A stretch of DNA of 64,000 nt from Brachionus rotundiformis (taxonomy: Eukaryota; Rotifera; Eurotatoria; Ploima; Brachionidae). The stretch's first letter is position 1. Every line of letters starts with the position of its first letter. The translations under genes were made by a program, and so were the position numbers. This document shows positions 46,336 through 58,900 of this stretch, one piece after another. Location of the stretch: NCBI GenBank assembly GCA_016802295.1, contig JAESIW010000020.1, forward strand, positions 2,468,035 to 2,532,034, read 5' to 3'. The notes beneath the pieces are model-generated. The model saw only the letters and a program-made list of their open reading frames with translations. It had not been told where the DNA came from and made no database searches.

Positions 46336-47117
46336 TTTGTTAATTATAAATAAATTAAAATTAAATTTTTTGTTTAATTTTTAAATAAATGTATTCAACT
46401 TTTTTTCACGATAAAAATATTTTAAATTTTTTCTCTGTGTTAAATAAATAACAGATTTAATTTTCACAAATTTTTTAATAGAAAATTAAAAAATAATGAT
46501 TTTTTCTATTTTTAAATTCGTGTATTAACTCTAATGAAATTTAATATTTTTATAAATTTGACTAAAAATATCAAAAAAAAGTAACAAATTAAAGCATCTT
46601 TTTTAAAAATAATTAAAATTTTTTTTTCTATAAGTAAACTTTTATTAAAATAAATATTTCTTTAAAAAAAAACCAGGCAGCGTAAACACTTATCATGGGA
46701 TTCGAACCCAAATAAAATTTTACCATTAAATTTTTTGTAACCGAAGTAAGTGTTTTACTAAGCTGATTCAAATTTTATGAGTTTAAAAAATAATTTTAAA
46801 TTCCTAAATTTTCAATTTAGTTGTTGTGAAATTAATTTTCAAATGTAATAAAAATTAATGTTCATATAGGTGACTAGACAAGATTGAAGTCTTTTAAATT
46901 AATGGTAAATTAAGATTTTTAGCAGATTTCTTATTATAAGCAAAAACTAAGTTAAAGTTCGAATTTTAAATTGAAAAATTCTAAATTATGGTTTTGTAAT
47001 ATTATTAAATTTTATTCTTAAATGTATTTGAAATTTGAATAGATACTTTTTTAAATAAATATATTTAACTAAAACTTAATATAATTTTTTATTATATTTT
47101 GACCAAATTAAATTAAA
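46336..47117. other. Intergenic region containing a tRNA-like remnant
   Basis: About 780 bp, A/T-rich except for the tRNA-like piece listed separately. Confidence 0.45.
46672..46765 (-). repeat. tRNA-like remnant or SINE head with perfect B box
   Basis: The minus strand contains GGGTTCGAATCCC, a complete T-arm/B-box, followed by ATAAGTGTTTAC. That segment can pair with GTAAAACACTTA at 46748-46759. The region between is too short and A/T-rich to give normal D and anticodon arms, so it is not a working tRNA gene. A tRNA pseudogene or a tRNA-derived SINE fragment is likely. Confidence 0.45.
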
Positions 47118-49178
47118 TTAAACTTTGATGTAACCATTAAATTTCTTGTTTCTTAACGAATAACGAGTGAGTTTGTATATTTTCCATTTTTCCATTTCCA
47201 ACTCATCATTTAACTGGAAAAGCTTTCTATCTGCTAAACAAAACAAATTTAAAAGTTGGTCAAGTTCAGAATCCAAAAATGGAAAGAGCTTTTTTGAAAT
47301 TCCTTCTGAATATATTACTGCTTGCTTTGTATGTTCCGAACCATTAAGAGATAAATCGTTCTTTATATCTTTCAAAAAATACGAATTCTCATTGCTTCCT
47401 AATTGCATGTACAGCATTAAATAAGGATTTTCCTTGTTAAGGTCATAAAATAGATCAGCATTTAAACCAAGGAACGCTGACACAAAATCTGTTTCTATAG
47501 GATTTTCGTGAAGCTTAACTTGAACCATTATGGCAGAAATTGAATTGAAATTATCATCATTAAATGTAACAGGGATAACTAGATCAATTGCTTTCTGATT
47601 TGTGATACAGTGAATGGCAACGCATCTTTTTAAGGAATCAATTAAGCTAATGTTTTTCATGGAAGATTCTGGCTTGGTAAAATGATTAAAATTGATATAA
47701 CCATTTAGCAAATATTTTGAATTGAAAATTTGACTAGAAATTATTTTTACGGCACAAAACTTATTCGAGCTTTTACAGTTCCAATTGTTCGCCAAATTAC
47801 CACACTGGTCACTGCATTTACCATATAAAGTTTGGATAAAAGTACCTACTCTTACGAAATTTAAGTAAATAATTGAGGATTTAGATTCACCTGAGCTTTT
47901 ATAAGCTCTATCAACTGCTCGAATCAAAATCAATTTGGCAATTAATTCACCTTTTTCTCCTGTTGATATCAGATTATTTTCTGTTAGTTTTATTAAATTT
48001 TGAATGATAAAATTAAATTTTTCTTCCATAATAAAGGCACTTGCAGCTGCCAAAATAGGTTCAGATGGGTAATCAATTTCAAATAAGTTATTTCTTATAT
48101 CAATATATGTACAAACTGCCATATTTCTAGCGACTAGCTCTTGACATTTTATTATTTGTTTTGGGTTTATTATTCCAACTCTACAGCTTAAAATAGCTAG
48201 ACACTCATTTTCGTTCAAGTTTTCTACAAAACTCTTTCCACCTATTAATTTGTCTCTAGCTAAACAAAATAAATCATTTTCCTTTATAGATCTATAAGAG
48301 TTGCTGTTTGAATTGTTTTTTGTGTGCATCCATGAGCCCCAAAGTGGTCTACCAAACATGCAAACATTTTCAAACAAAATTGAATTTCGGATGCTTTGAA
48401 TTTTTTGATAATTACCATCAATAAATACGTCCCAAGTGGGTAATAAATATATCGGTTCAAAAACTTTAAGTTTTTTTTCACTTATTCTTTTTGATGGATC
48501 TATTTTACTTAAAGGCATAAAATCGCTCAAATGCGAATAAGTGTCCAAGAATAAAACAAAAACATTTCCTTTTAAATTTGAAGTCAAACTTCTAAGAACA
48601 AAATAGTTGTCTGGAAAAAGTGCTGAAGCCTCATCAAATACGAACACTAAAGGAGCTTGCTTTGAATATGCTGGAATTTTAATTTGTTCAGAATATTTAA
48701 GATTTTGATCAATTAAATCTAGTAATTTATTGTTAGGAGAACCATCTTGTTTTCCATATAGATTAAAAAATTCTTGACAACTTAAATTTTCTTTTTCGTC
48801 ATTCAAAATATCGATAAAAGCTTTAAAATAACTAACAAATTGCTTATCAGCATCTTGCTTTAAAATATTATCAGCTATGTCACTTCTAATGGGATATCCA
48901 CTATTGTTGGTATCTCTGAGACAACAATACGCAACATAGAAGCCCTCGTTTACAAGTTCAAAACAAGCTCTTGATTTGCCAAATCCACTTGATTGACAAA
49001 GCATAGTAAATGGACCATAATATATCAATTCATTATATTGTTCAATATATCTTTTTATTTGATTACCCAAAAATTTGCTTGAGCTTATACCAATAAAAGG
49101 GTTTTTTAGCATCGCAGTTGTGAACGACTCAGCTATCAAAATTTTCAATTCCGCATGTTGATAAGTTTTTAACTTCAT
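47118..49178 (-). CDS. Crinkler-like P-loop NTPase with possible C-terminal nuclease-type domain
   Basis: An intronless 686-aa frame. After about 50 residues a P-loop appears (MLCQSSGFGKSRACFEL), followed about 120 residues later by a Walker B strand (LVFVFDEAS). This SSGFGKSR-type P-loop with a large helical rest is typical of NTPases in the Crinkler-RHS-type effector families that are scattered through fungi, oomycetes and some animals. Near residue 550 the pattern IDLVIPVTF...SAIMVQVK resembles the D...(E/Q)xK core of a restriction-endonuclease fold, the usual partner domain. There is no signal peptide or transmembrane segment. Function is unknown; in the family, roles in conflict, host manipulation or selfish-element biology have been proposed. 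Domain identity is inferred from motifs. Confidence 0.7.
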   Translation of the reverse strand: MKLKTYQHAELKILIAESFTTAMLKNPFIGISSSKFLGNQIKRYIEQYNELIYYGPFTMLCQSSGFGKSRACFELVNEGFYVAYCCLRDTNNSGYPIRSDIADNILKQDADKQFVSYFKAFIDILNDEKENLSCQEFFNLYGKQDGSPNNKLLDLIDQNLKYSEQIKIPAYSKQAPLVFVFDEASALFPDNYFVLRSLTSNLKGNVFVLFLDTYSHLSDFMPLSKIDPSKRISEKKLKVFEPIYLLPTWDVFIDGNYQKIQSIRNSILFENVCMFGRPLWGSWMHTKNNSNSNSYRSIKENDLFCLARDKLIGGKSFVENLNENECLAILSCRVGIINPKQIIKCQELVARNMAVCTYIDIRNNLFEIDYPSEPILAAASAFIMEEKFNFIIQNLIKLTENNLISTGEKGELIAKLILIRAVDRAYKSSGESKSSIIYLNFVRVGTFIQTLYGKCSDQCGNLANNWNCKSSNKFCAVKIISSQIFNSKYLLNGYINFNHFTKPESSMKNISLIDSLKRCVAIHCITNQKAIDLVIPVTFNDDNFNSISAIMVQVKLHENPIETDFVSAFLGLNADLFYDLNKENPYLMLYMQLGSNENSYFLKDIKNDLSLNGSEHTKQAVIYSEGISKKLFPFLDSELDQLLNLFCLADRKLFQLNDELEMEKWKIYKLTRYSLRNKKFNGYIKV

Positions 49179-49665
49179 AGGAAACGCATGAGATTGATCT
49201 GATACCAGCCATCTTTTTATTTTTACATAATCTAAATTTAATAAAATTTCTGCTATTTATTTTTGTTTAAATAAATCTACTAAAATCGAAAGTCAATAAT
49301 AAATTCATTCACTAGAAAAATAAGGTTTTTATGTAACGATAATAATATTTTATAATTGTTAAAATATTTTTTAAACAAGAACAAATTTACCAATATTTAA
49401 ATATAAATTTACCAATATTTAAATATAAATTTGAAAAATTCAATACAACTAAAATTTTAAAATCAATTAGAATAAGATACAAATCATGATATATTTTATT
49501 TTTTAACAAAATTTATTAAAAATTTGTATAGTTAACAAACAGAGTTGTTGAATCATGGAATAAACTAAACTATCAAAATTAACAATATCAGCAAGAACAG
49601 TCAGCAGTTTCTAGTCTAAAATTGATTAAGAAATAGTCAGACTCAATTCATAAAGACTACAATAG
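49179..49665. other. Intergenic spacer
   Basis: Contains a short direct repeat (AAATTTACCAATATTTAAATAT, 49383-49430 in two copies); otherwise nothing recognised. Confidence 0.45.
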
Positions 49666-49860
49666 CCTTAATGGCTAAGCGCTAATTTTTGCGCTGGTAT
49701 AAACCACTATACAATAGGAGCTACTAATACTACCATTATGAATCGCTGAATTCGGTGTAATTTCTGAAATAAATAATAATAAAAAAAATAATATTCCTAT
49801 GAAATAATATTTATCTTAGGAATAATTAGAGTTTTTTTTTTATTATTATTATTATTATTT
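49666..49860 (+). repeat. Hairpin-containing repeat tail with TAA/TTA microsatellites
   Basis: ATGGCTAAGCGC-loop-GCGCT (hairpin 49679-49695) is followed by a non-coding stretch ending in (AATAAT)n. A (TTA)n tract follows at about 49,838-49,860. A weaker relative of the hairpin occurs at 1795-1815. This looks like a retrotransposon 3' end. Confidence 0.45.
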
Positions 49861-49885
49861 TTAAAATCAATTAAGGTCAAAATTA

Positions 49886-50185
49886 TTAATGCAAAATATA
49901 TTTTACCTTCGTAGTTTGAAAAATGTATATACAGAGAATATTTGTCACAGGATATTTCCATTGCGTTCTTTTCATCGGAATATTTGTGACCAGATTTAAT
50001 TTTAAAAGTGTCATTTTGGCCTTAAAAATATGTTCTAATTTCATTTTTGAAAAAATTAAAAAAATACAAATCAAAATTTTTTCATTCTCATGGTCATAGA
50101 ATTGTACTTTAATTATGTTGTAAAAATTGAAAAATCCTTGGTCTCCTTTTATGAATAAGGAGCTTAAAACAATTTTATTTTCCAT
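49886..50185 (-). CDS. Possible small gene of unknown function
   Basis: A 99-codon frame from ATG at 50185, beginning MENKIVLSSLFIKGDQGFF and containing a hydrophobic segment (ILICIFLIF). The first 35 residues look protein-like in composition. The rest is typical of AT-rich translation and might include an unspliced intron. No family is recognised; it may equally be chance. Confidence 0.2.
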   Translation of the reverse strand: MENKIVLSSLFIKGDQGFFNFYNIIKVQFYDHENEKILICIFLIFSKMKLEHIFKAKMTLLKLNLVTNIPMKRTQWKYPVTNILCIYIFQTTKVKYILH

Positions 50186-50482
50186 TGAATTTAAAATATT
50201 TGCTTTTACTATGTTTTACTATTTATAAATATTTTAATTCTTAAATTTTAATTTTTCACAATTGTCAAAATTAACTTGATTAATAATAACATTGAAAAAT
50301 TTTACAAAATCGGACTCTTTAAGTTATGATAGTGAAATATTATTTTATAGGCTAATTAATTTAGTTACGAGGAATTATTTTTATTCAAAATTAATTATGT
50401 GTTTAAATTTATAAATTAAAATTATCAAAATAATTTATTTAAATAAATAGACAATTACCATTATTAGCATAAAAAAGTTTTT

Positions 50483-53400
50483 TCAAAACTCAAATTCCAG
50501 GTTAGGTTTTTTTTGTCCAAGTTTTAGTGGACCAGATGCCAGCTTTTGTTTATTTTCAATTTGCTTTTTAGCGCGATCTTGTTTTTTTGTCTCTCTTGAA
50601 TCATTCCAACCACTCTGATTTTGAGGCAAGTTTTGCGGAGTTTTTTTATCATTTATCTTAATATCTTTAACTAGATTATTAAATATATCATCGTCATTAG
50701 TTTGACTTGTGGACCAATTATAACTACTCGCTTTTGGCAAATCATTTGATTCATCCTCAAATGAGTTTGTCCATTCGGACCAATCTGACTTGGAGGCGTT
50801 TACCGAATTACCACTTGGTTTAGTACTTAGGTTTATCTTTACTGGATTTGGTTCAAGTGGTTCCATTAATTCATCATCTTCTAAATCTTTCCAATCATTG
50901 TCATTTTCAAAATCCCAGCCTGAATTCGTCTCTTCAAACTTTTTCTCTTCTTCAAATATCTCTTTTTTAGGTTCCACTTTCTTTTTATCTTCAACCATTT
51001 CTTCTTGTTTTGCTGGTGAATTCATTTTAGGAGGTGGACCAAGTGGTTGAGTATTTAAAGCAATTGATGGTTGTTGATTTTTATTTTTATATCCAGTCAT
51101 TTTACTAGACAACGAAGTCATGGCCCATGAAGTCCATGAAGTTTCATTTTTTAAGTCCAAATTGCACGATTGAACGTCTTTTTCCAGATCTAGAGCAAGG
51201 TCAGGCTGTTCGGAGACTTTCTCCAATTTTTGCAAGAAGTGTTTTACGGTCTTGAAAGCTTCATCTCGTACATCTTTCTCAGGATCAACTGTAAGGCAAC
51301 ATATAGAAGGCAAAACTTTGGTCGCTATGTCCTTAAGAGTATAAAAGCGATCTGTGTTTGCCAAAGCAATTATACCCGAGAGTCTGGACAATGGAAAAGG
51401 ATCTCTCATAGCTTTTGGGAAAGCTGATAATAAAATTCTCTGCCTTAGTTGAGGGTTGATGTAAGGTGCAATTTTTCCTATGCAAACAGTTGTGTTGGTT
51501 CGTATCATACCTTGATCATCTTGAGCTTGTAATCGAGCAAAATGCTTCATTAGTTCTACATTAATGTTGTTGTAATTAAGTTTAGGTGATAAAAGGACCA
51601 TTGAACGAATGGTACCCTCTCTAATAGCTGGGTTCGAGTCATTAAAACCCAGACAAATATGAGGAAATATTTGGTCATTTATTATACTAGCTGATAAATG
51701 TTCAACAAATAAATCTAATTGAGATAACAAGCGCATTCGTGTTGTGCGATCAGTAGAAGAGAATAGCTTCACTACCACTGGTATAATTTTTTTTTGATAT
51801 TCATTTTCGTCAAGTAATTTTCCTAATTTGAACAGTGGTGCAAGAACACTTGAGCCAGCATTACCATACTCATAGGCTTGAAGTAATTGTGGCAATATTT
51901 TATACTTGCATAATTGACTTGGGAAATCATCCAATTTTTGGGTTAGTTCGGTAAAAAATTTTGTTTTTTCATTTGCATCTTTTATCTTGAATTAAAAAAA
52001 TTAGTCTTTTTTATTATAAACTTAGGAAAAATTATATAAAATGTTTTAAATTTTTTTCTGATTGTTAAAGATTATATAAAATTTTATATAATTATGTTTT
52101 GCTTTCTATTGAATTTTTTTTAGTTTAAAAAATATTCGGATCATCTGTTTTTAATATTTTTTAATTAAATAATTGCATAAAATTGATTAGGTAAGGCTTA
52201 TGTCTCTTCAAGTCAAAATTAATTAATGATTCAAGGTCTTTGTTCTTTTTTGAGCTAAATCAAAATTTAATTAATCCTTAAATTTGAATTTTAATTTTTA
52301 ATCTTTTTATATTTTACACAAAATTTAAATTCATCAAAATCAACTAAATTAAAAACAATAAAAATTAAATTGAAACTCTACTCTTATGCTAACTATCGTA
52401 ATTTTTAGTCCAGCTATCATAAATGACTTTCTTCGTAAGTCATTTCCGCAAGTCTAGCTTGCTATAACTTTATTTTTGTGTGCTTTAAAAAATTCAATAA
52501 ATAAAAATTTTAATTTTCATATTAATTATCAGATGTTTATTAAAAAATGGGTTAAAAACCTTAGTTCAATTTTGAGTCTTGGATGTAATTTCAAGTTTGT
52601 ATTTTATAACATTTGGTAAAATAAACTTATTTGTGAGTAGAAAAATGAACTATGACGAGAATTTTTTTTAAAAATAAAATAACTTTTCTTATAAATAAAT
52701 AAATATCTATTAAGAATACATTCAGAGTTAACAAAAGAACATTTTTGAGTTAGAAAAATCAAATGATATAGTTGTAAAATTAGTTCATTTTGGTAACTAA
52801 GTTTTATCTTGGTTCAACTGACATACAATCCGATGAATGGTTTTAGCACATATTAGCTATATAATAAAATTATAGCTAGCGACTGGCACAATGGCAAATT
52901 AAGATATATTTTTGGATCTGAATGAATATTTTAAAGATGGTCTAAGATTAATTTTTGTATTCGGTAAACAAAATCCAATGATTACTTTAGCTCTCTAAAG
53001 AATTGCATACTACTAATACTATTTTAACCAAGAACAAATTCATTTTAGAAGGATTTAATAAATCCCAAATATTGATGATTTCTTATAAAAAAATTGCTTA
53101 CTTGTATTTCTTCGAGAAATAAGAGAGTATCAACAAAATGATTGTCCATAAAACCATTAGATTGGCGACAAAGATTTATAAATTTAGCAGGCAATAGTCT
53201 TTTCTCAGGAACTGGATTCAACAAAGCTGTATAAACTTGAACAAGTCGTTTGGGAATTTGTCCAGGGTTCTTTAAAGCATTCACATTAGGCAGGGCACCA
53301 TTAAAAATCTCCCAAATCAAACAACCAAGAGCCCACGAGTCCACTCCACTCTCATTTTGTCTCATGTTTTGATTTGAGTTTAGTCCGCCAAGAGGAGACT

Positions 53401-54066
53401 TTTCAGGGGAAGTATAGCAATCTAATGTTGTTAAATATTTATACGGAGCTTGATCCTGCACCCCGTGAGTATACTCTAGACCAAGAAGTTTCCATTCGCC
53501 TGCTCGGTTGACAAAGACTGAGGACATATTTATATTGTTGTGAACTAGTTTACAATCGGAGTTGATAAAATTCAGCGCGGTCTAGTTTAAATAAAAAATG
53601 AAATTTATCTACAAAAATTCAGCATTTAAATTACTGCAATTTGGTAAAGACCCCAAGAAATTTCATTCAGTCTTTGAGCATCATTTTCTTTACTTTCTCT
53701 TAAATAGTTAAACAAAGGTTGAACACGTTCTGTAACAATGAAAACTGATTTGTCATTTTCAACGCCATCCTGAAACATTAGTATGCTTGGATGGCGCAAT
53801 ATTTTGGTTCTTTTGAATGCATTTTTGGCAGATTGAAACAAATTTTCTTGACCTTGACGAAGCTGAAATGAAAAGACGCTATAAAGGCAGTCTTGATTTT
53901 GTTGCTGCTGGTTATTGCCAACTGGAAGGACAGAACTTGTCTTACGTTTACAATTGTTCAAGGTCCATATACTTCGTTCTTGAATTTGAGGATCAAATTG
54001 TATTTGTTCTTGTATCTCAAAATTAACCAAGTCTTTAGTTGGATCTCTGGAAAAAAATCCCCACAT
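50483..54066 (-). CDS. SCYL1: N-terminal kinase-like protein SCYL1
   Basis: Three exons, 54066-53635, 53581-53102 and 51985-50483, give 804 aa. The N-terminal pseudokinase starts MWGFFSRDPTKDL. The usual HRD and DFG motifs are replaced (LVHNNINMSS and LLGLEY), as expected for this catalytically inactive family. A HEAT-repeat region follows (ELMKHFARLQAQDDQG, GNAGSSVLAPLFKLGK, TVDPEKDVRDEAF). The acidic tail has Trp-containing repeats (GWDFENDNDWKDLEDD, SDWSEWTNSF) and ends GPLKLGQKKPNLEFEF. SCYL1 scaffolds COPI coat and Golgi-to-ER retrograde traffic. The human C-terminal dibasic COPI-binding end is not conserved here. Intron 2 is about 1.1 kb, unusually long for this window, and holds no visible gene. 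Confidence 0.95.
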
Positions 54067-55985
54067 GATGTATCTGGCTAAAAAATATTTAATATATGAT
54101 GATGTAGATGAATATTATTCGCAAATTTTTCTTTAGCTACTTTTTCATACTCATATATTATAATTTTTTAAGAAAATTGGTAATTTTGTTTTAATTTTAA
54201 CCAAATTATAATACTCAACATGTTTTTTTAATTTATTTTTTTAATATTTTCAGGGTATAGAGACTAAAGTAAGAAGCTTAATAAAAAAAATAGGGTTTTA
54301 TTAAGAGATATTTTTAATTTTCGTTTTAAGCGACCATTTTAAAATTTCTAAATTTTATTAATAGAAATAATCACCGAAGAAAATTAAATTTTTAAAATCA
54401 AATTAAAAACTGAGTAAAACTGTTCTTTTTCGAGCTTTTTTTTAAATAAAAGCAATAGAATAATATTTAAATTAAAATTTTAAATAAACTATTATGGTCA
54501 ATATAATATCGGATAATAAGATTAATATCTTTGGTAAATTTCGTATTTTAACATATAATTAATTCAGTATTTTCTATATCTGTGAAAAAATCTTTAAATT
54601 AGCTTTAATTATCTTCAAATTTTCATTTGTATTTCAAACATAAGAATAAAAATTCATTTAAATTACTAGGATTCCTAGTGCGTAAATCACTCATAATTTT
54701 ATTTATATGTTTTTTTTGAAATGGTTTTCTAAAAGTTTAAAAATAATTCAAATTCATACCATTCCCCTGCTGTACGTTTCCCAGACTGATTCTCATCAAT
54801 AATTTTTTTGTACGAAAATATACCGAATATGTAATATTTAATGGGACAATCGGCCGAATCTACCAAACAACAATTAAATAACCCGCTCACATACAACTTG
54901 GACAATCTGTTCAAAAACAGTTCTCTGTAATGATCGGTTCAATTTTTTTCCACAACAATTCAACATTCATGATGTTTGAATTTTTTTGAAAAATCATACC
55001 TCAGTTTTGGTACCGATTGGTTTGAATCTTTAAATTTTTAAGTAATTATTTTTCACTTTTAAGAAAGTTGGCTTTCAGATCTTTTATGTGTTACTCTTTG
55101 ATACTTACTTTTAAATATTCATCTAATCTTTGGCCTAGAAAGAAATTTTTTAAAAATTAATTTATTAATTATGGTTTTTCTAACTAAACCATATTCTTAA
55201 ATATCAATTCATTTAAATAGTTCTCGTATTTTGAATAAAATATTAGAGTTCTAGATTTTTTTAAAAAAATTTAGTTTTAAGTTGGCTCTAAGTAATTTTA
55301 CCACAATATAATTTGTAAAATAAATCAGAGAAGGTTATCAAGATAATTTGCTTACTAAAAGACGTACCAAGGAATGGACCAATTTAATATTGAATAAAAT
55401 GTGAACTCATAGTGCTAAAGCAACTTGAGACAAGAAATCTTCGAAATGGTAAACAATTGCTGCTAAAGCAGATAAGATTATGTTATACAATTTGGGCGAT
55501 TTATATTGATATTTATGTCCATACTATGATTACCTATTACTGCTATTTTGTTAAAATCCTGAACCTTTTATTAGAACAGAATAAGATAGAGTTTAAGAAG
55601 ATATTAGTTTAAGAAGACAATTTTTCAAAATGAATAAAAATGATATTAGAATGATTGATTTATTCTTTTAAAAAATAATCATGTTTAAAATTAAGTCAAT
55701 CATTTTTTTCTGGATTACAGTGTAAGTGCTTTACAGTGTAGATAAATAATAAAAATAATTTACACTTTCTATAATAAAGCTTGAATAAAACAACTACCGA
55801 TGGCTTGGTAGCTATTAACTAAAATTTCTGTCCCATCACCAATTAATTCTTAATTATTTCGTTTCTTATTTTCTTAAATAAAATTAAACTTTAAAACTAA
55901 ATCAACTTGGCAATAAATCGTAACTGAATTTAAATTTTTAAAAATAATTTTAATAAATAGATAAAAATAATAATAAATAACAAAA
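54067..55985. other. Intergenic region with a coding-like fragment
   Basis: Mostly A/T-rich. On the minus strand 54729-54930 is open and of better composition (FLNRLSKLYVSGLFNCCLVD, then KRTAGEWYEFELF) but has stops or shifts around it and matches nothing I know. A further frame at 55412-55612 looks like chance. Confidence 0.35.
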
Positions 55986-58900
55986 TTATTTAAGAATTTG
56001 CTCCAAAAACGAATTGGCAACATCGGGTGAACTAATACCCGTGATTGAATTTGGTGCCCTATTGACCAGATTTAAACTTTCATTATTTGAATTAGCCGTG
56101 TTGAAAAACTGCAGAGCCGATTCTGAATTTGGCAAATTAGATGAAGTGGATGAATTAAGGCTATCGTTAACAGGACTGTCAGTCTTTTTATTCAAATCGA
56201 ATTGTAAATTTGGCTTTGGACGAGATTCTTTGTCCACATATTGAATCAATAATTCAGTAAATGATTTTCCGGCTGTTTCATTTGTGGCATTTTTGGAATT
56301 TTTAGTCGGAGTTGCCTTGGCCAATAGTCCTCCGAACCACTTGGAGTCGGATGATTGCTCGGCTTGTTCCAATTCTGACTGACTAAAATCCAAAAGCGTT
56401 GCCATCAGTTTAAGAACTTGCTTTTTTTCATTAACTTGTGGAACTTTAATATACCCGATGACCAAATTTTTTATTATATCCTTTTCAACATATTTATCAT
56501 TAAGCTTTTGAACTTCGTTGAATCTTTTTTCCAAAGATTCAATCATTGCATCTTTGGTCTCAACTATAAAATTAAATTAGAGTTATTTATAATCTTTCCT
56601 TTTAATTACTTTGTGCCATTAGTTTTTTTATTTCTTGCTCGCGATCATTTAGTTCGAATTCAAGAGTGTCCACAGCTTCAATAGTTTCATTCAGTTTTTT
56701 TATCTGATCCTTTTAATGTATGCTTAACTTGGATCATTAAATTTTTTAGTTAAAAATTCTACTTGAAAATTTTGATTTTCTTTTTGTAGCTGGCTAATTT
56801 TAGACTTATAATCTTTGATAGTTTGTTGCAATTGAGCCATTTCAAGCTGATGTTGTCCGTCTTTTTCTAAAACAAGATATTTAATCTGAATAAAAAAAAA
56901 GTCTAGTTTTTGTTTCAAACCATTTTGAAGTCTTTCCAAAACAAGTTCCAAATTTTTGGTCACTTTCAACTGATGATTTAGATTTTCTTCTGTTTGCTTC
57001 AATTTTTCACCAAGACTTTGCTTGTCTCGTTCAAGAAGTTCATTATTCTGGTACAATTCATCAATTTTTTGAATTAACTCTTTGCTGGAAGATTCCAAAT
57101 TGGCACCTTGTAGTTTTAATTGGTTTTCAGCTTCGTTCAAAGACGTCCTTAGTTGTTTTTCTCTGTCCTCGGCTTCAATCGCTTCTTTGGTATAATTATC
57201 CGACATTTCTACCAAATGCTCTTTAAGTCGATCCAACTCTTTTTTCATCTTATCTCTCTTTTTTTCCTCCTCTTCTAAAGTAGAGTTAAATGAACTAATT
57301 TTTGCTTCCATTTCTTTCTCATAGTATTCCTCAAGCTCTTTCAGTTTAAGTGTCACATTGTCCCGCTCGGTCTGAAGTTGTTCAATCAATTGGTTCAATT
57401 TTTCCTGACTCTTGGCTTCGAGTTTTTGCTGGTCGGTCTCAGCTTTTATACTTTGCAAGTGAGAGTTCAATTCGGATGTGTGCTCGTTCAAGTCCTCGAC
57501 CATTTTTTGCTCTAATTGAAACCCATTAAGCAATGTTTCGTACTGGTCACTCAAATTTTCATTTAGTTTTTTGGCATTAAACAGCTCTTGGTTAATTTCA
57601 GAGATAACAGAATTAAGCCTTTGTATTTCGTTGTAATAGCTTAGGCTTTCTTGGTTTTTTTGCTCAAGATAATTATAAATTTGGTTGTATTGTTCCTTTA
57701 AAAGGGACATTTCGTCCATTTTCTCGTCTTTAACCTCGACTACTTTCAAATCATCTTGTAGTTTCTCGATTGCTTTTGCTTGAGCAGATATGTGCTGAAT
57801 ATTTTGCTGCAAATCGAGCTTTAGTTGGGATATTTCTCTGCTCTTTTCTTCCAAACAAAATTCAAATTGTTTTCGCTGTTCATTAAACTGTTCTTTTTCA
57901 GTCTTTAGTGAAGCTATCTCCTCATTTGCTGAATCAATTTGGTTCAAGAACTGTTCGGTCTTGTTCTTAAGTTCATTTAGCAAAGTAGTATCATTTGATT
58001 TTAACTCGCTTAAGCATTGGTTAAGCTCAGTTATTTGCTGACCAAGTGAAGATATTTCATTTGTTTTTTCATCTAGTGTTATTTTAAGCTCATTATTTTC
58101 GTTCATGAGTCTACTTATTTCTAGCTTTTCATGTTTTTGTTCTTGAAGCTGAATCATTTTTTCCTGATTGGAATTTTGTTGATGCTGTTTAAGTTCCAGT
58201 CTGAGAGCTTCAATTTGATTTTGTTTTTCTTCAAGTATTGCTTTTAAATCCTCAGAGGCAGCTTGACCATCGGACAAACAAGTTTGAGATAGATGTTGGC
58301 TTAGTTCTTCTACCTGGTTCTCTTTTGACAACAGTTGGTTTTTTTGAGAATTGTTCTCATTTTGTAACAAGTCACATTTTCTTTCCAGATCAACTATTAT
58401 TGATGACAAATTGGCAAAGTTTGATTTGTTTATTTCCAATTCTTGCTCAAGAAAATCGATTTTATTATTTAAATCAGAAGTATTCTTCTGATATTTGGAT
58501 TCATTTTGGGAAATGAGAGTCTCCAGCTTTACTTTTTCTGCTTTTAGTTCATTGACCAAATCAGTCTGGTCCATAGTTATACTTTCAGGCGACTGTTTTG
58601 ATTCATTTTTCAGCTGTAAAATCAGTTCATTTGCTTTTTCGAGTTCATTTTGAAAAATGTCTGTCTTAAATTATGAAAAACTTAACTTCCTTAATCATAA
58701 AAATAAGAAAGATAAATGAGTAAAACTAATATTTTAATATTTAACTTTAACAATTCTCAATAAGTTTTAATTTAATAATCATTTTAAAAATCTATTGCAA
58801 ATATTTTTTTAAAAAATATCCATTTGGTTCAGTCAATTATTAATCTTAAAGCTTTAAAAAATTTGTATCTACAAAGTCATATTCAAATCAAAATAGTTAA

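Noticed and set aside
46672..46765. Functional tRNA gene
   Set aside because: Only the T arm is intact; the spacing leaves no room for a normal D arm and anticodon arm.
55412..55612. 66-aa plus-strand frame
   Set aside because: No domain and no neighbouring exons; Ile/Tyr/Leu-rich chance translation.
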